From DATARH01 sp035935235 (GTDB lineage Bacteria; Pseudomonadota; Alphaproteobacteria; ATCC43930; CGMCC-115725): 19,185 nt of DNA. Below, piece by piece: positions 8,167 through 15,786 of the stretch (position 1 is the stretch's first letter; every line of letters starts with the position of its first letter). The translations under genes were made by a program, and so were the position numbers. The stretch covers positions 1 through 19,185 of the forward strand of contig DASYXG010000313.1 in NCBI GenBank assembly GCA_035935235.1. The letters are read 5' to 3'. Under the pieces are notes generated by a model that worked only from the letters and a program-made list of their open reading frames with translations, had not been told where the DNA came from and did no database searches.

Positions 8167-8308
8167 CGGAGCGAACGGTCCGGCGCTGTCCGATTCGATT
8201 CATGCTCCCGCGGCGGCGCAAGCGGCGGGGGCCGGGATAGCGTACCGCGTCCTGTGGCGCAATCGCGCTGCTATCATCGCTCAACGCCACAGGTTATTTT
8301 CGCCCGTG

Positions 8309-9265
8309 ATGCGTATCATTCGTCATCCCGGCTCCGGCGCGAGGCAGCAACGCGGCGCGGTGCTGGCGATGGGCAATTTCGACGGGCTGCACCGGGGCCA
8401 CGCGGCGCTGATCGGTCAGGCGCGCTCGCTTGCCGAGGCGCGTGGCGCGCCGGTGGCGGTGCTGACCTTCGAGCCGCACCCGCGCAACGTCTTCATGCCC
8501 GGCGGCGAACCGTTCCGCCTGACGCCGTTTCGGGTTAAGGAGCGCGAGATCGCCCGGCTCGGCGTCGATTTTCTGTTCATCCAGCATTTCGACCGCGCCT
8601 TTGCCGAGAAAAGCGCCGAATCGTTCATTGAGGAGGTGATGGTCGAGGCGATCGGCATCGCCCATGTCGTTGTCGGCCATGACTGCACCTTCGGCAACCG
8701 GCGACGCGGCACCCCGGCGCTGCTGCGCGAGGTCGGCGACCGGATCGGCTTCGGGGTGAGCGTCATCGACCCGGTGCGCGGCGGCGGCGCGGTCTATTCC
8801 TCGACCCGGATCCGCGAGCTGCTGAAGGACGGCAAGCCACGCGAGGCGGCGGCGCAGCTCGGCCGCTTCTGGGAGATCGACGGACGCGTGGCGCTCGGCG
8901 ACCAGCGCGGCCGGACCATCGGCTTCCCAACCGCCAATCTCGGCCTCGGCGAATATCTGCGACCGGCGTTCGGGGTCTACGCCGTGAGGGTGTCGGGCGA
9001 CGGTGTCGACGACCCGCTCGCCGGCCAGACGATCGACGGCGTCGCCAATATCGGCCTGCGCCCGACCGTCGGCACGCTGGTGCCACGGCTCGAAGCGCAT
9101 CTCTTCGACATCAACCGCGATCTCTATGGCCGGCATTTGCGTGTCGCGCTGGTCGATTTCATCCGCCCCGAGCGCAAATTTTCGAGCTTCGACGAGCTTA
9201 AAGCGCAGATTGCCGCCGATGCCGCCTGCGCTCGGGAAATCCTCGCTGCGACCCCACGGGGTTAG
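8309..9265 (+). CDS. ribF: Bifunctional riboflavin kinase / FAD synthetase
   Basis: Converts riboflavin to FMN and then FAD. 318 residues, normal for the family. The N-terminal adenylyltransferase half has GNFDGLHRGH (22-31), FEPHPRNVF, VGHDCTFG and the SSTRIRELL motif; the C-terminal flavokinase half has GRTIGFPTANL, GVYAV, a NIGLRPTV segment and EAHLFD with DLYG. I start at ATG 8309 because the sequence MRIIRHP leads directly into the family's N-terminus; a GTG three bases earlier is equally possible, and the ribosome site is weak. The longer open frame to 8138 is not RibF-like. It is divergent from hisI, with about 290 bp between the two starts. Confidence 0.95.
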   Translation: MRIIRHPGSGARQQRGAVLAMGNFDGLHRGHAALIGQARSLAEARGAPVAVLTFEPHPRNVFMPGGEPFRLTPFRVKEREIARLGVDFLFIQHFDRAFAEKSAESFIEEVMVEAIGIAHVVVGHDCTFGNRRRGTPALLREVGDRIGFGVSVIDPVRGGGAVYSSTRIRELLKDGKPREAAAQLGRFWEIDGRVALGDQRGRTIGFPTANLGLGEYLRPAFGVYAVRVSGDGVDDPLAGQTIDGVANIGLRPTVGTLVPRLEAHLFDINRDLYGRHLRVALVDFIRPERKFSSFDELKAQIAADAACAREILAATPRG

Positions 9266-9288
9266 ATCAAATGCCAACTTCGCCAGAC

Positions 9289-9317
9289 TTGACCGACGCC
9301 AAGGTATTTCATACCAC
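9289..9317 (+). promoter_or_regulatory. Weak candidate promoter before the small membrane protein gene
   Basis: TTGACC (9289-9294) lies 17 bases before TACCAC (9312-9317) in a locally AT-richer stretch between ribF and the small membrane protein gene. The -35-like box is good, the -10-like box poor. Offered only as a possible separate promoter for the downstream gene. Confidence 0.25.
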
Positions 9318-9399
9318 GCCAATTGCGCCCAATAATTCCGTCAAAAACAATTTATGGTTGCAGACTCGCTCCCATACCCCGATAGAAGGTGGAGCACCG

Positions 9400-9645
9400 A
9401 TGAGCAGGGCTATGCTCGAGGAGCTTCTAGGAACAAAGATGTTATTGCCGCGCTACCGCGGAAGAGGCGTTATGGGCTGGGTCGATCTGGTAACGCTTTT
9501 TGCGATCCTAAGCGGCGCGACGCTCTGGGGGCTAATCGCTTTGGGCATCGATGTCCCCATTCACGAGGGCTGGCAGATCCGCAGCATCTACGGCTTCATC
9601 GGCGTCTCCGCCCTTTGGCAGTGGGGCCGGCAGCGGTTGTTCTAG
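9400..9645 (+). CDS. Small membrane protein, unknown function
   Basis: An 81-residue protein, family not recognised. It has a short polar N-terminus (MSRAMLEELLGTKMLLPRYRGRG), one clear transmembrane helix (VDLVTLFAILSGATLWGLIAL) and a second amphipathic or membrane segment (SIYGFIGVSALWQWG) ending in basic residues. The start ATG at 9400 follows AAGGTGGAG, a good ribosome site; an in-frame ATG at 9271 gives 43 extra residues that do not look like protein. It lies 134 bp after ribF with its own AT-richer leader and ends 17 bp before the convergent hydrolase gene. Local composition is less GC-rich than the neighbours. Confidence 0.7.
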   Translation: MSRAMLEELLGTKMLLPRYRGRGVMGWVDLVTLFAILSGATLWGLIALGIDVPIHEGWQIRSIYGFIGVSALWQWGRQRLF

Positions 9646-9662
9646 GCAACGTCGGCCCGGCT

Positions 9663-10559
9663 TCAGCCCTTGAAGTGCTTCATGAAGCGGTCGTAGGTCT
9701 CGTCCGGCGCTTCCTCGGGCACGTAATGGCCACAGGGTAGCGCGCCGCCCCACGCATCCTCCGCGTAGCTCCGCTTCCAGATCGCCAGCACGTCGCCATG
9801 GACGCCCTCGGTGTGGCTGCGCTGGCCCCAGATCACCAAGAGCGGCACGCCGATCTTGCGCCCGGCCTCGAAGTCGGCGGTATCCATTTCGAGGTCGCAG
9901 GTCGGGCAGGCGCGGTAATCGGCGCACGAGCCCTTGATCGTCTTCCAGTTGAAGCAGCGGACATATTCGTCGAACGCCGCGGGGTCGAAAAAGCCGAGCC
10001 CGATCCCTGGCTTCGACAGCTTCTTCTCCATGTACCAGCGTGCGGGCACCCCGGCCATCATCCGTTCCGGGAAGTCGTAGGGCTGGGCCATCAGCGCCCA
10101 GTGCCATGAGCGCAGCGCCCATTCCTTCGAGGTATGGGTCCAGATGTGATGGTTGGGCAGGATGTCGACCAGCGCCGCCTTCTTCACTCGATCGGGGTGG
10201 TCGAGGCACATGCGCGCGGTGGTGCGGGCGCCGCGGTCGTGCCCGGCGACAAAGAACTCGCGATAGCCGAGCTTCTCCATCACCTCGACCTGATCCTGTG
10301 CCATGGCGCGGAACGAATAGTTGATGTTGTTGGGGCCGGCATCGTCAGGGCCGACGCTGTCGCCATAGCCGCGCAAATCGGGGCAGACGACATGGAAATG
10401 CTCGGCCAGGCGCGGCGCGATCTTGTGCCACGACACATGGGTCAGCGGGTTGCCGTGCAGCAGCAGCAAAGGCGGGCCGTCGCCGCCGTGGCGCAGATGG
10501 ATGCGCGCGCCCGCAAACGACGACGTGTCGATCTCGGTGCGGGTGAAACCTTCGAACAT
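9663..10559 (-). CDS. Alpha/beta hydrolase, fluoroacetate-dehalogenase-like
   Basis: 298 residues with the alpha/beta-hydrolase fold; the start MFEGFTRTEID, LLLLHGNP, DLRGYGDS and NYSFRAMAQDQ closely follow fluoroacetate dehalogenases. The catalytic set is visible: nucleophile D108 in GHDRGAR, carboxylate-binding R109 and R112, halide-site H153 and W154 in SWHW, Y215 in GSCADYRA, acid D132 and base H278 in CGHYV. An aspartate rather than serine nucleophile plus the paired arginines argues for a haloacid or carboxylated substrate; epoxide hydrolase is the alternative. ATG 10559 has AGGAGA about 6 bases upstream. It follows the molybdo-hydroxylase gene by 72 bp on the same strand, so both may be one transcript. 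Substrate not proven. Confidence 0.88.
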   Translation of the reverse strand: MFEGFTRTEIDTSSFAGARIHLRHGGDGPPLLLLHGNPLTHVSWHKIAPRLAEHFHVVCPDLRGYGDSVGPDDAGPNNINYSFRAMAQDQVEVMEKLGYREFFVAGHDRGARTTARMCLDHPDRVKKAALVDILPNHHIWTHTSKEWALRSWHWALMAQPYDFPERMMAGVPARWYMEKKLSKPGIGLGFFDPAAFDEYVRCFNWKTIKGSCADYRACPTCDLEMDTADFEAGRKIGVPLLVIWGQRSHTEGVHGDVLAIWKRSYAEDAWGGALPCGHYVPEEAPDETYDRFMKHFKG

Positions 10560-10631
10560 GCCGCTCTCCTATCGCTTACTTCGTGTAACTCCGGCTGAGA
10601 TGACAGAGAATGTCAGTTCACGCGCCGATAG

Positions 10632-12923
10632 CTATTCCGCCGCGATCCGGGGTGGCTCGTGTTCGTCGAGCGCCGCGCGCAGTTTCGGGGGCGACATCGG
10701 CAGATCTCGCAGCCGCAGCCCGATCGCATCGGCAATCGCGTTGGCAACCGCCGCCATCGGCGGCACAATCGGGACCTCGCCGACGCCGCGTGCGCCAAAC
10801 GGGTGCCGTGGATTCGGCACCTCGATTAGGATCGTGTCGATCATCGGCAAGTCGGAGCAGACCGGCACCCGATAGTCGAGGAAGCCGGGGTTCTCCAAAC
10901 GGCCGTCCTGGTCATAGACGTATTCCTCATTGAGCGCCCAACCGATGCCCTGTGCCACACCGCCCTGCATCTGGCCCTCGACATAGGAGGGATGGATCGC
11001 CCGGCCCACATCCTGGATCGCCGTGTAGCGCAAGATTTTGACGTAGCCGGTTTCCGGATCGACCTCTACATCGCAAATATGCGTCGTGAATCCTGGCGCT
11101 TGGCCCTGCGCGTTGATCTGCACCTCGGCGCTGATCGGACCGCCGGTGCGCGCCCCGCGCGCGGCAATGGCAGCCAGGTCCAGCGGCTCGAAGCTGCCAG
11201 CGTTGGGCCCAGCCGGGAACACCTTGCCGCCCTTCCACTCGACCGCGTCTGCGCTGATGTCCCACATGATCGCGGCGCGCTTTTTCAGCTCCTCGATAAC
11301 CCTTTCGGCTGCCTGCGTCACCGCCATGCCGCCGGCGAAGGTAACGCGGCTGCCGCCGGTCGAGGCGCTGAACCCGATCGCGGTTGTGTCGCCGACCACC
11401 GGCCGGACATGCTCGAACGGGATGTTTAGCACCTCCGCGACCATCATCGCCATCGAGGCGCGTGATCCGCCGATATCGGGATGACCCTCGGTGACGGTCA
11501 CCGTGCCGTCCTCGTTGACGTGCACCGCGGCGCTCGACTCGCCGCCAGCATTGTGCCAGTAACCCGAGGCAATGCCGCGTCCCTGGTTGGGCTTCAGCGC
11601 GACCTTCATATGCTCGCTGGCGCGCGCTGCCTCCAGTGTCTTTTGATAGCCGATATTGACCCAGGTGACGCCGTGCGTCGATTTGGCACCGTCTCTGGCA
11701 CCGTTGATTTCGCGCATCCGGAGTGGGTCGATCCCCAATTCGCGCGCCAGCTCGTCGACGCAGCTTTCCAAGGCGAACGACCCGATCGGCGCACCCGGCG
11801 CACGGTATGCCGCGACCTTCGGTCGATTACAAAGCACGTCGTAGCCAACGGTCAGTGCATTCGGGAAGTCGTAGACCGCCATCCCGCAGATGCAGCCCTG
11901 CTGCACCGGTGAGCCGGCGAACGCTCCTGCCTGGTATTTGAGGGTACTTTGCGCCGCGACGATATGACCGTCCCGCTTGGCGCCGAGCTTGACTTCGACG
12001 ACGGCGCCGGAGGTCGGGCCCGTGGCGCGGAACACCTCCTCGCGGCTCATCACGATCTTGACCGGACGGCCCGATTTCTTCGAGAGCATGTAGGCAAGCG
12101 GTTCGAGATAGATGATCGTCTTTCCGCCAAAGCCGCCCCCGATCTCGGCCGGGATGGCGCGGATATTGGCGATGTCGGCGCCGCAAATGCGCGAGGTATA
12201 GGCGCGCACCATGAACTGACCCTGACTCGAGCTGAAGATGGTCGTCTGGCCATCGGCCCCGACCGAAACCAGACACGCGTGCGGCTCGATATAGCCCTGG
12301 TGCACAGGCTTTGTCGTGTATCGCCGCTCAATGACCACGTCGGCTTCCTTGAAGCCGGCCTCCACATCGCCTTTGGCGAAACTCACTACCTTGGCGATGT
12401 TCGACGGCTTTTCGGGCGGCGGCTCGATCCCCGCGGTAAAGATGTCGTCGTGGAGTAGCGGCGCGTCCTCCGCCATCGCCGCTTCGACATCGATGACGTG
12501 CGGGAGGATTTCGTATTCAGCCTCGATCAGGTCGAGCGCCTGCTCGGCTATCAGCTGCGAGGTCGCTGCGACCGCAGCCACGGGGTGGCCCTCATAGAGA
12601 ACCTTCCCCTTCGCCATGCAATTGAGTGACAGGTCACGCAGATTATGCGGCGCGGCGCCGATACGCGCGCGCTCGGGCGTGATGTCGGGAAAATCAGCTC
12701 GAGTGATGACCGCCTTAACTCCGGGCAACGCCAGCGCCTTTTCGGTATTGATCGATACGATCCGGGCATGGGCATGCGGGCTGCGCTTGATGCGGCCCCA
12801 CAACATGCCCGGCATTGTCATATCGGCGCCGAAATTAGCCCGGCCCGTGACCTTGTCGACGCCGTCGGGGCGGATCGGCCGGGTGCCGACTACCCGAAGC
12901 ACGGTCTTGTCGAGATAGCTCAC
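10632..12923 (-). CDS. Xanthine dehydrogenase-family molybdopterin-binding subunit (orphan)
   Basis: A 763-residue catalytic subunit of a molybdenum hydroxylase, which inserts water-derived oxygen into C-H bonds of heterocycles or aldehydes. It begins with the small Ald_Xan_dh hammerhead domain (about 25-145) and continues with two cofactor-binding domains. Visible motifs: GGGFGGK (about 262-268), AYRAPGAP, QGIGWAL and the catalytic glutamate in GARGVGE (about 717). The copper-site VAYRCSFR loop of true CO dehydrogenase is replaced by AYRAPGAP, so it is not CoxL. The 2Fe-2S and FAD partner subunits are absent here, so it must borrow them or use another donor. I chose the GTG at 12923 because GGGAGG lies 6 bases upstream; the GTG at 12929 touches that site. 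Confidence 0.93.
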   Translation of the reverse strand: MSYLDKTVLRVVGTRPIRPDGVDKVTGRANFGADMTMPGMLWGRIKRSPHAHARIVSINTEKALALPGVKAVITRADFPDITPERARIGAAPHNLRDLSLNCMAKGKVLYEGHPVAAVAATSQLIAEQALDLIEAEYEILPHVIDVEAAMAEDAPLLHDDIFTAGIEPPPEKPSNIAKVVSFAKGDVEAGFKEADVVIERRYTTKPVHQGYIEPHACLVSVGADGQTTIFSSSQGQFMVRAYTSRICGADIANIRAIPAEIGGGFGGKTIIYLEPLAYMLSKKSGRPVKIVMSREEVFRATGPTSGAVVEVKLGAKRDGHIVAAQSTLKYQAGAFAGSPVQQGCICGMAVYDFPNALTVGYDVLCNRPKVAAYRAPGAPIGSFALESCVDELARELGIDPLRMREINGARDGAKSTHGVTWVNIGYQKTLEAARASEHMKVALKPNQGRGIASGYWHNAGGESSAAVHVNEDGTVTVTEGHPDIGGSRASMAMMVAEVLNIPFEHVRPVVGDTTAIGFSASTGGSRVTFAGGMAVTQAAERVIEELKKRAAIMWDISADAVEWKGGKVFPAGPNAGSFEPLDLAAIAARGARTGGPISAEVQINAQGQAPGFTTHICDVEVDPETGYVKILRYTAIQDVGRAIHPSYVEGQMQGGVAQGIGWALNEEYVYDQDGRLENPGFLDYRVPVCSDLPMIDTILIEVPNPRHPFGARGVGEVPIVPPMAAVANAIADAIGLRLRDLPMSPPKLRAALDEHEPPRIAAE

Positions 12924-12974
12924 CTGCACCCTCCCATCGTTCCGTAGACGAAGCTCGACGTGACACTACGTAAC

Positions 12975-13040
12975 CAAAATCGCGCTATTATCACCCATTA
13001 ATTGGCAGGTCGGTACCTCGCGGCGCATTTGAGCATTTTC
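12975..13040 (-). promoter_or_regulatory. Candidate promoter of the molybdo-hydroxylase operon
   Basis: On the coding strand, TGATAAT (GATAAT = 12987-12992 reversed) forms a good -10 box, placing a start site near 12980 and a leader of about 57 bases. Just upstream is CTGCCAATT (13000-13008 reversed), sharing its nine bases with the direct repeat beside the GlxA-type regulator. The block 12981-13040 also aligns with 18280-18336 upstream of the aldolase operon. No good -35 hexamer is visible, as expected for an activator-dependent promoter. Confidence 0.5.
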
Positions 13041-13133
13041 CCGACCGTTTGTTGAAGCCGCGGACGGCCGTCTCCGGTGGTACGTGCCGATAGTCACACG
13101 CCAACGCCACCCACCAACTCAGCCGCCGGACGC

Positions 13134-13265
13134 CGCGAAGGCCGGTTTGGGGCATGACCGGCCTGCTAAGACCGTAACGATGGATGACCGTTCAGAGTCG
13201 AAGGGCGGACCTAAGCGGACGCGGGCGCCAATGGCGAGGTTGCGCCGGAAGCGGACGTTTCAGGA
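13134..13265 (+). repeat. Dispersed intergenic repeat, copy 1
   Basis: One of three related, same-orientation copies in this window. It opens with CGCGAAGGC, has GGGGCATGACCGGCC at 13149, a middle GACCGTTC, and closes with AATGGCGAGGTTGCGCCGG followed by AAGCGGACGTTT (ending at 13260). It occupies the gap between the molybdo-hydroxylase promoter and the end of the regulator gene. I see no gene in 12924-13317; this repeat and the promoter explain most of that gap. Confidence 0.7.
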
Positions 13266-13317
13266 CAAATGGCCCGCGAGGTCCGCGGGTGCGCAGATTT
13301 TGGCGCGAAACGTCTCG

Positions 13318-14388
13318 TCAGTTGACGCGATTTCGATGGCGGCCTTTCGCAGGGTCGTCCAAAGCGTCGCTGCGTGAAGCGGCTGCGCCCGGCCCGCTCC
13401 CGAAGTCAGAAAAATTGTTGCGATACTGCAGCGGCGGTACGCCGAGGTGCAGCATGAAGGCTCGACGCATTCCGGCGACGGAGCTGAAGCCGCCGCGCCG
13501 CGCCACGGCTTTCATCGGGAGATCGGTTTCCACCAGGAGCAGCCGCGCCGTCTCCACCCGCGCCGCCATGACGTAATGGCCCGGCGTCTGGCCGGTCTCT
13601 ATCTGGAACTTGCGATTAAAGCTGCGCTCACTCATCCCGGCGATCTTGCACAAAATACCCACATGCAGATCGCCGTCGAGGTGCGTTTGGCAATACTCCT
13701 GTACCTGCTGAATGGCGGGAATTGTGGAAAACTGCGCGCGAAGCTGGGAAGAGAACTGCGCCTGTCCGCCGGGACGTTTGAGGAACAGCACAAGATAGCG
13801 AGCAATACTCAATGCGAAGTCGCGGCCGTGATCCTCCTCGACCAGGGCGAGCGCAAGGTCGATTCCTGCAGAAATACCGGCAGAACTGTATAGATTACCG
13901 TCGCGAATAAAAATCGGATCAATCTGCACTTCGGTCGCGGGACAACGTCGAGCAAGCTCCGCGCCGAAGGCCCAATGCGTCGTCGCGCGCTTGCCGTCGA
14001 GCAGGCCGGCGGCACCGAGCGAGAAGGCGCCGGTGCAGATCGAACCGAATCGACGTGCTTGCGGTGTGGCTTGGCGCAGCCAGTCGAGGATCTCGGGCTG
14101 CGTCCCAGAGTCAGGTGCGCCGCCACCAGACACCAATAGTGTATCGACCGGCAGCGGCAATTCGGTCATTGCGCAGCTCGGCATGAACGCAAAACCGAGC
14201 GGGGTCGGCACCGGCTCGGCGGTCGGCGCCACCGTGATGACGTCATATAGCTTTTGTTTGCGGAGAAAGTTCGCGACGCCAAACACCTGCAACGGTCCGG
14301 CGACGTCGAGCGGCGCCACGCCTGGGTATATCAGCATTGCCACCCGTGCCGCGGCGCGCGCGGCCGCCCCCGGATTGATGAGCGACAT
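13318..14388 (-). CDS. GlxA-type transcriptional regulator (DJ-1/PfpI + AraC HTH)
   Basis: 356 residues in two parts. The N-terminal DJ-1/PfpI-like domain (about 13-200) has VAMLIYPGVAPLDVAGPLQVF and a nucleophile-elbow-like SICTGAFSLGAAGLLDGKR with C118, then ATTHW. The C-terminal AraC helix-turn-helix pair (about 235-330) has HVGILCKIAGMSERSFNRKF and a second segment LPMKAVARRGGFSSVAGMRRAF. Such regulators bind direct repeats and sense small amides, amino compounds or quaternary amines; the ligand here is unknown. ATG 14388 abuts CTCAAAGG; the frame extends to 14481 without family similarity. It lies between the molybdo-hydroxylase and the divergent permease, and putative operators lie in the gap before the permease, so it may control both sides. 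The C-terminal 30 residues are polar and non-conserved in look. Confidence 0.92.
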   Translation of the reverse strand: MSLINPGAAARAAARVAMLIYPGVAPLDVAGPLQVFGVANFLRKQKLYDVITVAPTAEPVPTPLGFAFMPSCAMTELPLPVDTLLVSGGGAPDSGTQPEILDWLRQATPQARRFGSICTGAFSLGAAGLLDGKRATTHWAFGAELARRCPATEVQIDPIFIRDGNLYSSAGISAGIDLALALVEEDHGRDFALSIARYLVLFLKRPGGQAQFSSQLRAQFSTIPAIQQVQEYCQTHLDGDLHVGILCKIAGMSERSFNRKFQIETGQTPGHYVMAARVETARLLLVETDLPMKAVARRGGFSSVAGMRRAFMLHLGVPPLQYRNNFSDFGSGPGAAASRSDALDDPAKGRHRNRVN

Positions 14389-14450
14389 CCTTTGAGGTGT
14401 CCGTCCTCGCTGTTGGCGCGGTCGATATAACACAAGGGGACTAGGGTCAT

Positions 14451-14481
14451 TTACTGCCAATTCAAATGCACTTACTGCCAA
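14451..14481 (+). promoter_or_regulatory. Direct repeat at 21-bp period, likely AraC-type operator
   Basis: TTACTGCCAA occurs at 14451-14460 and again, identically, at 14472-14481. The 21-bp period (two helix turns) is the classic geometry of AraC-family half-sites. It lies 63 bp upstream of the GlxA-type regulator start and about 195 bp before the permease start. The core CTGCCAATT of the left copy recurs in the molybdo-hydroxylase promoter. Confidence 0.6.
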
Positions 14482-14500
14482 GCAACCAATGGTTGGTTGC
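14482..14500. promoter_or_regulatory. Perfect 8+3+8 palindrome beside the direct repeat
   Basis: GCAACCAA and TTGGTTGC are perfect inverted arms around TGG, centred on 14491, starting one base after the second direct-repeat copy. It could be a second operator for a dimeric repressor or part of the regulator's own site. As RNA it would form a stable short hairpin. It lies in the regulator/permease gap; the rest of that gap, 14501-14674, shows no convincing gene. Confidence 0.55.
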
Positions 14501-14674
14501 GCCGCAGGCCGACCCGGAGACCCTATCAGCGCGGACCGTGTCCAGCGCGGCGCCGGCTACGCGCCAAGGCGAGTCCTTCAAGAACAGGGGTTTGGATATA
14601 TCGCGATCTGCAGCCCCAGGCGACTTCGCTCCGCGCGGCTCGCTCGCTACGTCGATGGCCCCGCCGGGCGATCC

Positions 14675-15433
14675 ATGTCGGCCCGCAGTCCCGTGCTGAG
14701 CGCGACAACGACTCCACATGTGCTGGTGTGCATCCTAGGCATTTTCGTCGCTGGAGGGGTCTCTGGGGCGACCGGGGTGGCTCTGCCACTGATCGCTGGG
14801 CCGCTCTTTCTGTTGACCTACTCCCCGGTTGAGGCGGTGGCTCTAACAGCCTTGTGCTCAATTACCGGCCAGCTCTTCAGCATCGCCCTGTTGCGCCGCG
14901 CGATTGCTTTCGAGTTTCGCGTGCCATTGTTGGCTTCAGGGCTGCTCGGCGTCCCGCTTGGCGGCGCCTTGCTTACCCGGTTGGCCCCTTCGGTGGTGCA
15001 TTACGGCCTGGGCGCGCTAATTGTGCTCGGAAGCGCATGGGGGTTGCTCCAGCCAACAGCGCGACACCCACGGCCAGCGACGGTCGCCGGCGAGCTGCTC
15101 GTGGGCCTGACCGGCGGCTTGACGGCCGGGTTGGTTGGCGCCTCGGCAGTCGTTCCGGCCGTGTGGTGCGCGTGGCGGGGCCTGAGTAAGGAACAGCAAC
15201 GCGCGATGATGCAGCCATACATTCTGGCGATGCAATTGGCCTCGCTCGTCTCACTCACTGCGTGGGGTTCCCTCGGTGCCCCCCTACTGGACGACTATAC
15301 GGTCGTGTTGATGCCGCTGATGATCGGGGTAGGATGTGGTGTCGCTTGTTTTCACTTCTTTTCTTCAGCGATGGTCACGCGCGCCGTGCTGCTGTTTGTG
15401 GCCGTCTCAGGACTTGTATTGCTGTTCGCGTGA
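14675..15433 (+). CDS. TauE/SafE-family membrane transporter
   Basis: 252 residues with about seven or eight transmembrane helices, the usual size of the TauE/SafE (DUF81) family. Family-like segments are GIFVAGGVSGATGVALPLIAGPLF near the start, the repeated fold half GLTGGLTAGLVGASAVVPAVW, and SKEQQRAMMQPYI. Members are proposed to export sulfite, sulfoacetate or other organic anions. The ATG at 14675 is chosen because membrane-protein-like sequence begins just after it; the frame is open to 14489, but those 62 residues are arginine-rich and implausible. It is divergent from the GlxA-type regulator and is the only plus-strand gene of the right half, so its cargo may be an anion released by the neighbouring pathway. 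Cargo not shown by sequence. Confidence 0.85.
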   Translation: MSARSPVLSATTTPHVLVCILGIFVAGGVSGATGVALPLIAGPLFLLTYSPVEAVALTALCSITGQLFSIALLRRAIAFEFRVPLLASGLLGVPLGGALLTRLAPSVVHYGLGALIVLGSAWGLLQPTARHPRPATVAGELLVGLTGGLTAGLVGASAVVPAVWCAWRGLSKEQQRAMMQPYILAMQLASLVSLTAWGSLGAPLLDDYTVVLMPLMIGVGCGVACFHFFSSAMVTRAVLLFVAVSGLVLLFA

Positions 15434-15444
15434 AGCATTCACGC
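15428..15444 (+). terminator. Stem-loop overlapping the permease stop codon
   Basis: GCGTGAA (15428-15434) and TTCACGC (15438-15444) are perfect 7-base arms around GCA; the TGA stop lies in the left arm. No T-run follows, so it is at best a weak intrinsic terminator or an RNA-end stabiliser. The gap 15434-15786 holds this stem, repeat copy 2 and no gene that I can support. Confidence 0.4.
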
Positions 15445-15518
15445 CCGTGAGAGTACCGCAGGCTGGCGCGAATCAACGTGACACGCCCCCGCGCCGTCAG
15501 CGGCCAGCTAAGCCGCGC

Positions 15519-15650
15519 CGCAATGGCCGACAAGGGGCATGACCGGCCGGCTGAGACCGCAACCACAAATGGCCGTTCATAGGTCGTGAGCGGGCCCTCG
15601 CTGCCGGTTTTGTCCGATGACGCCTTGGCGCCGAAAGCGGCCTTCGCCCA
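15519..15650 (+). repeat. Dispersed intergenic repeat, copy 2
   Basis: Same family and orientation as copies 1 and 3. GGGGCATGACCGGCC starts at 15534, AATGGCCGTTCATAGG and GTGAGCGGGC fill the middle, and GATGACGCCTTGGCGCCG then AAAGCGGCCTT close it at about 15645. Head-to-tail distance is 111 bases, equal to copy 1. It lies in the convergent gap between the permease and amidohydrolase genes. Confidence 0.7.
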
Positions 15651-15786
15651 AACCGATGTCCTGGTCGGTGCGGAACCGCCGTCCTATCGCCAGGTTTTGC
15701 GCGCGACATACCGGGCGGATGCGGTGTATGGGGAATCCCCACCCACCAGGAGGCCAGGCGCGCCGACGATCTGCATGCGACGGCTC

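Noticed and set aside
10632..12923. Carbon monoxide dehydrogenase large subunit
   Set aside because: The copper-binding VAYRCSFR loop is replaced by AYRAPGAP and no CoxS/CoxM genes are adjacent.
14466..14699. Plus-strand open frame of 77 residues before the permease
   Set aside because: It begins inside the direct-repeat region, has no ribosome site and its composition is not protein-like.
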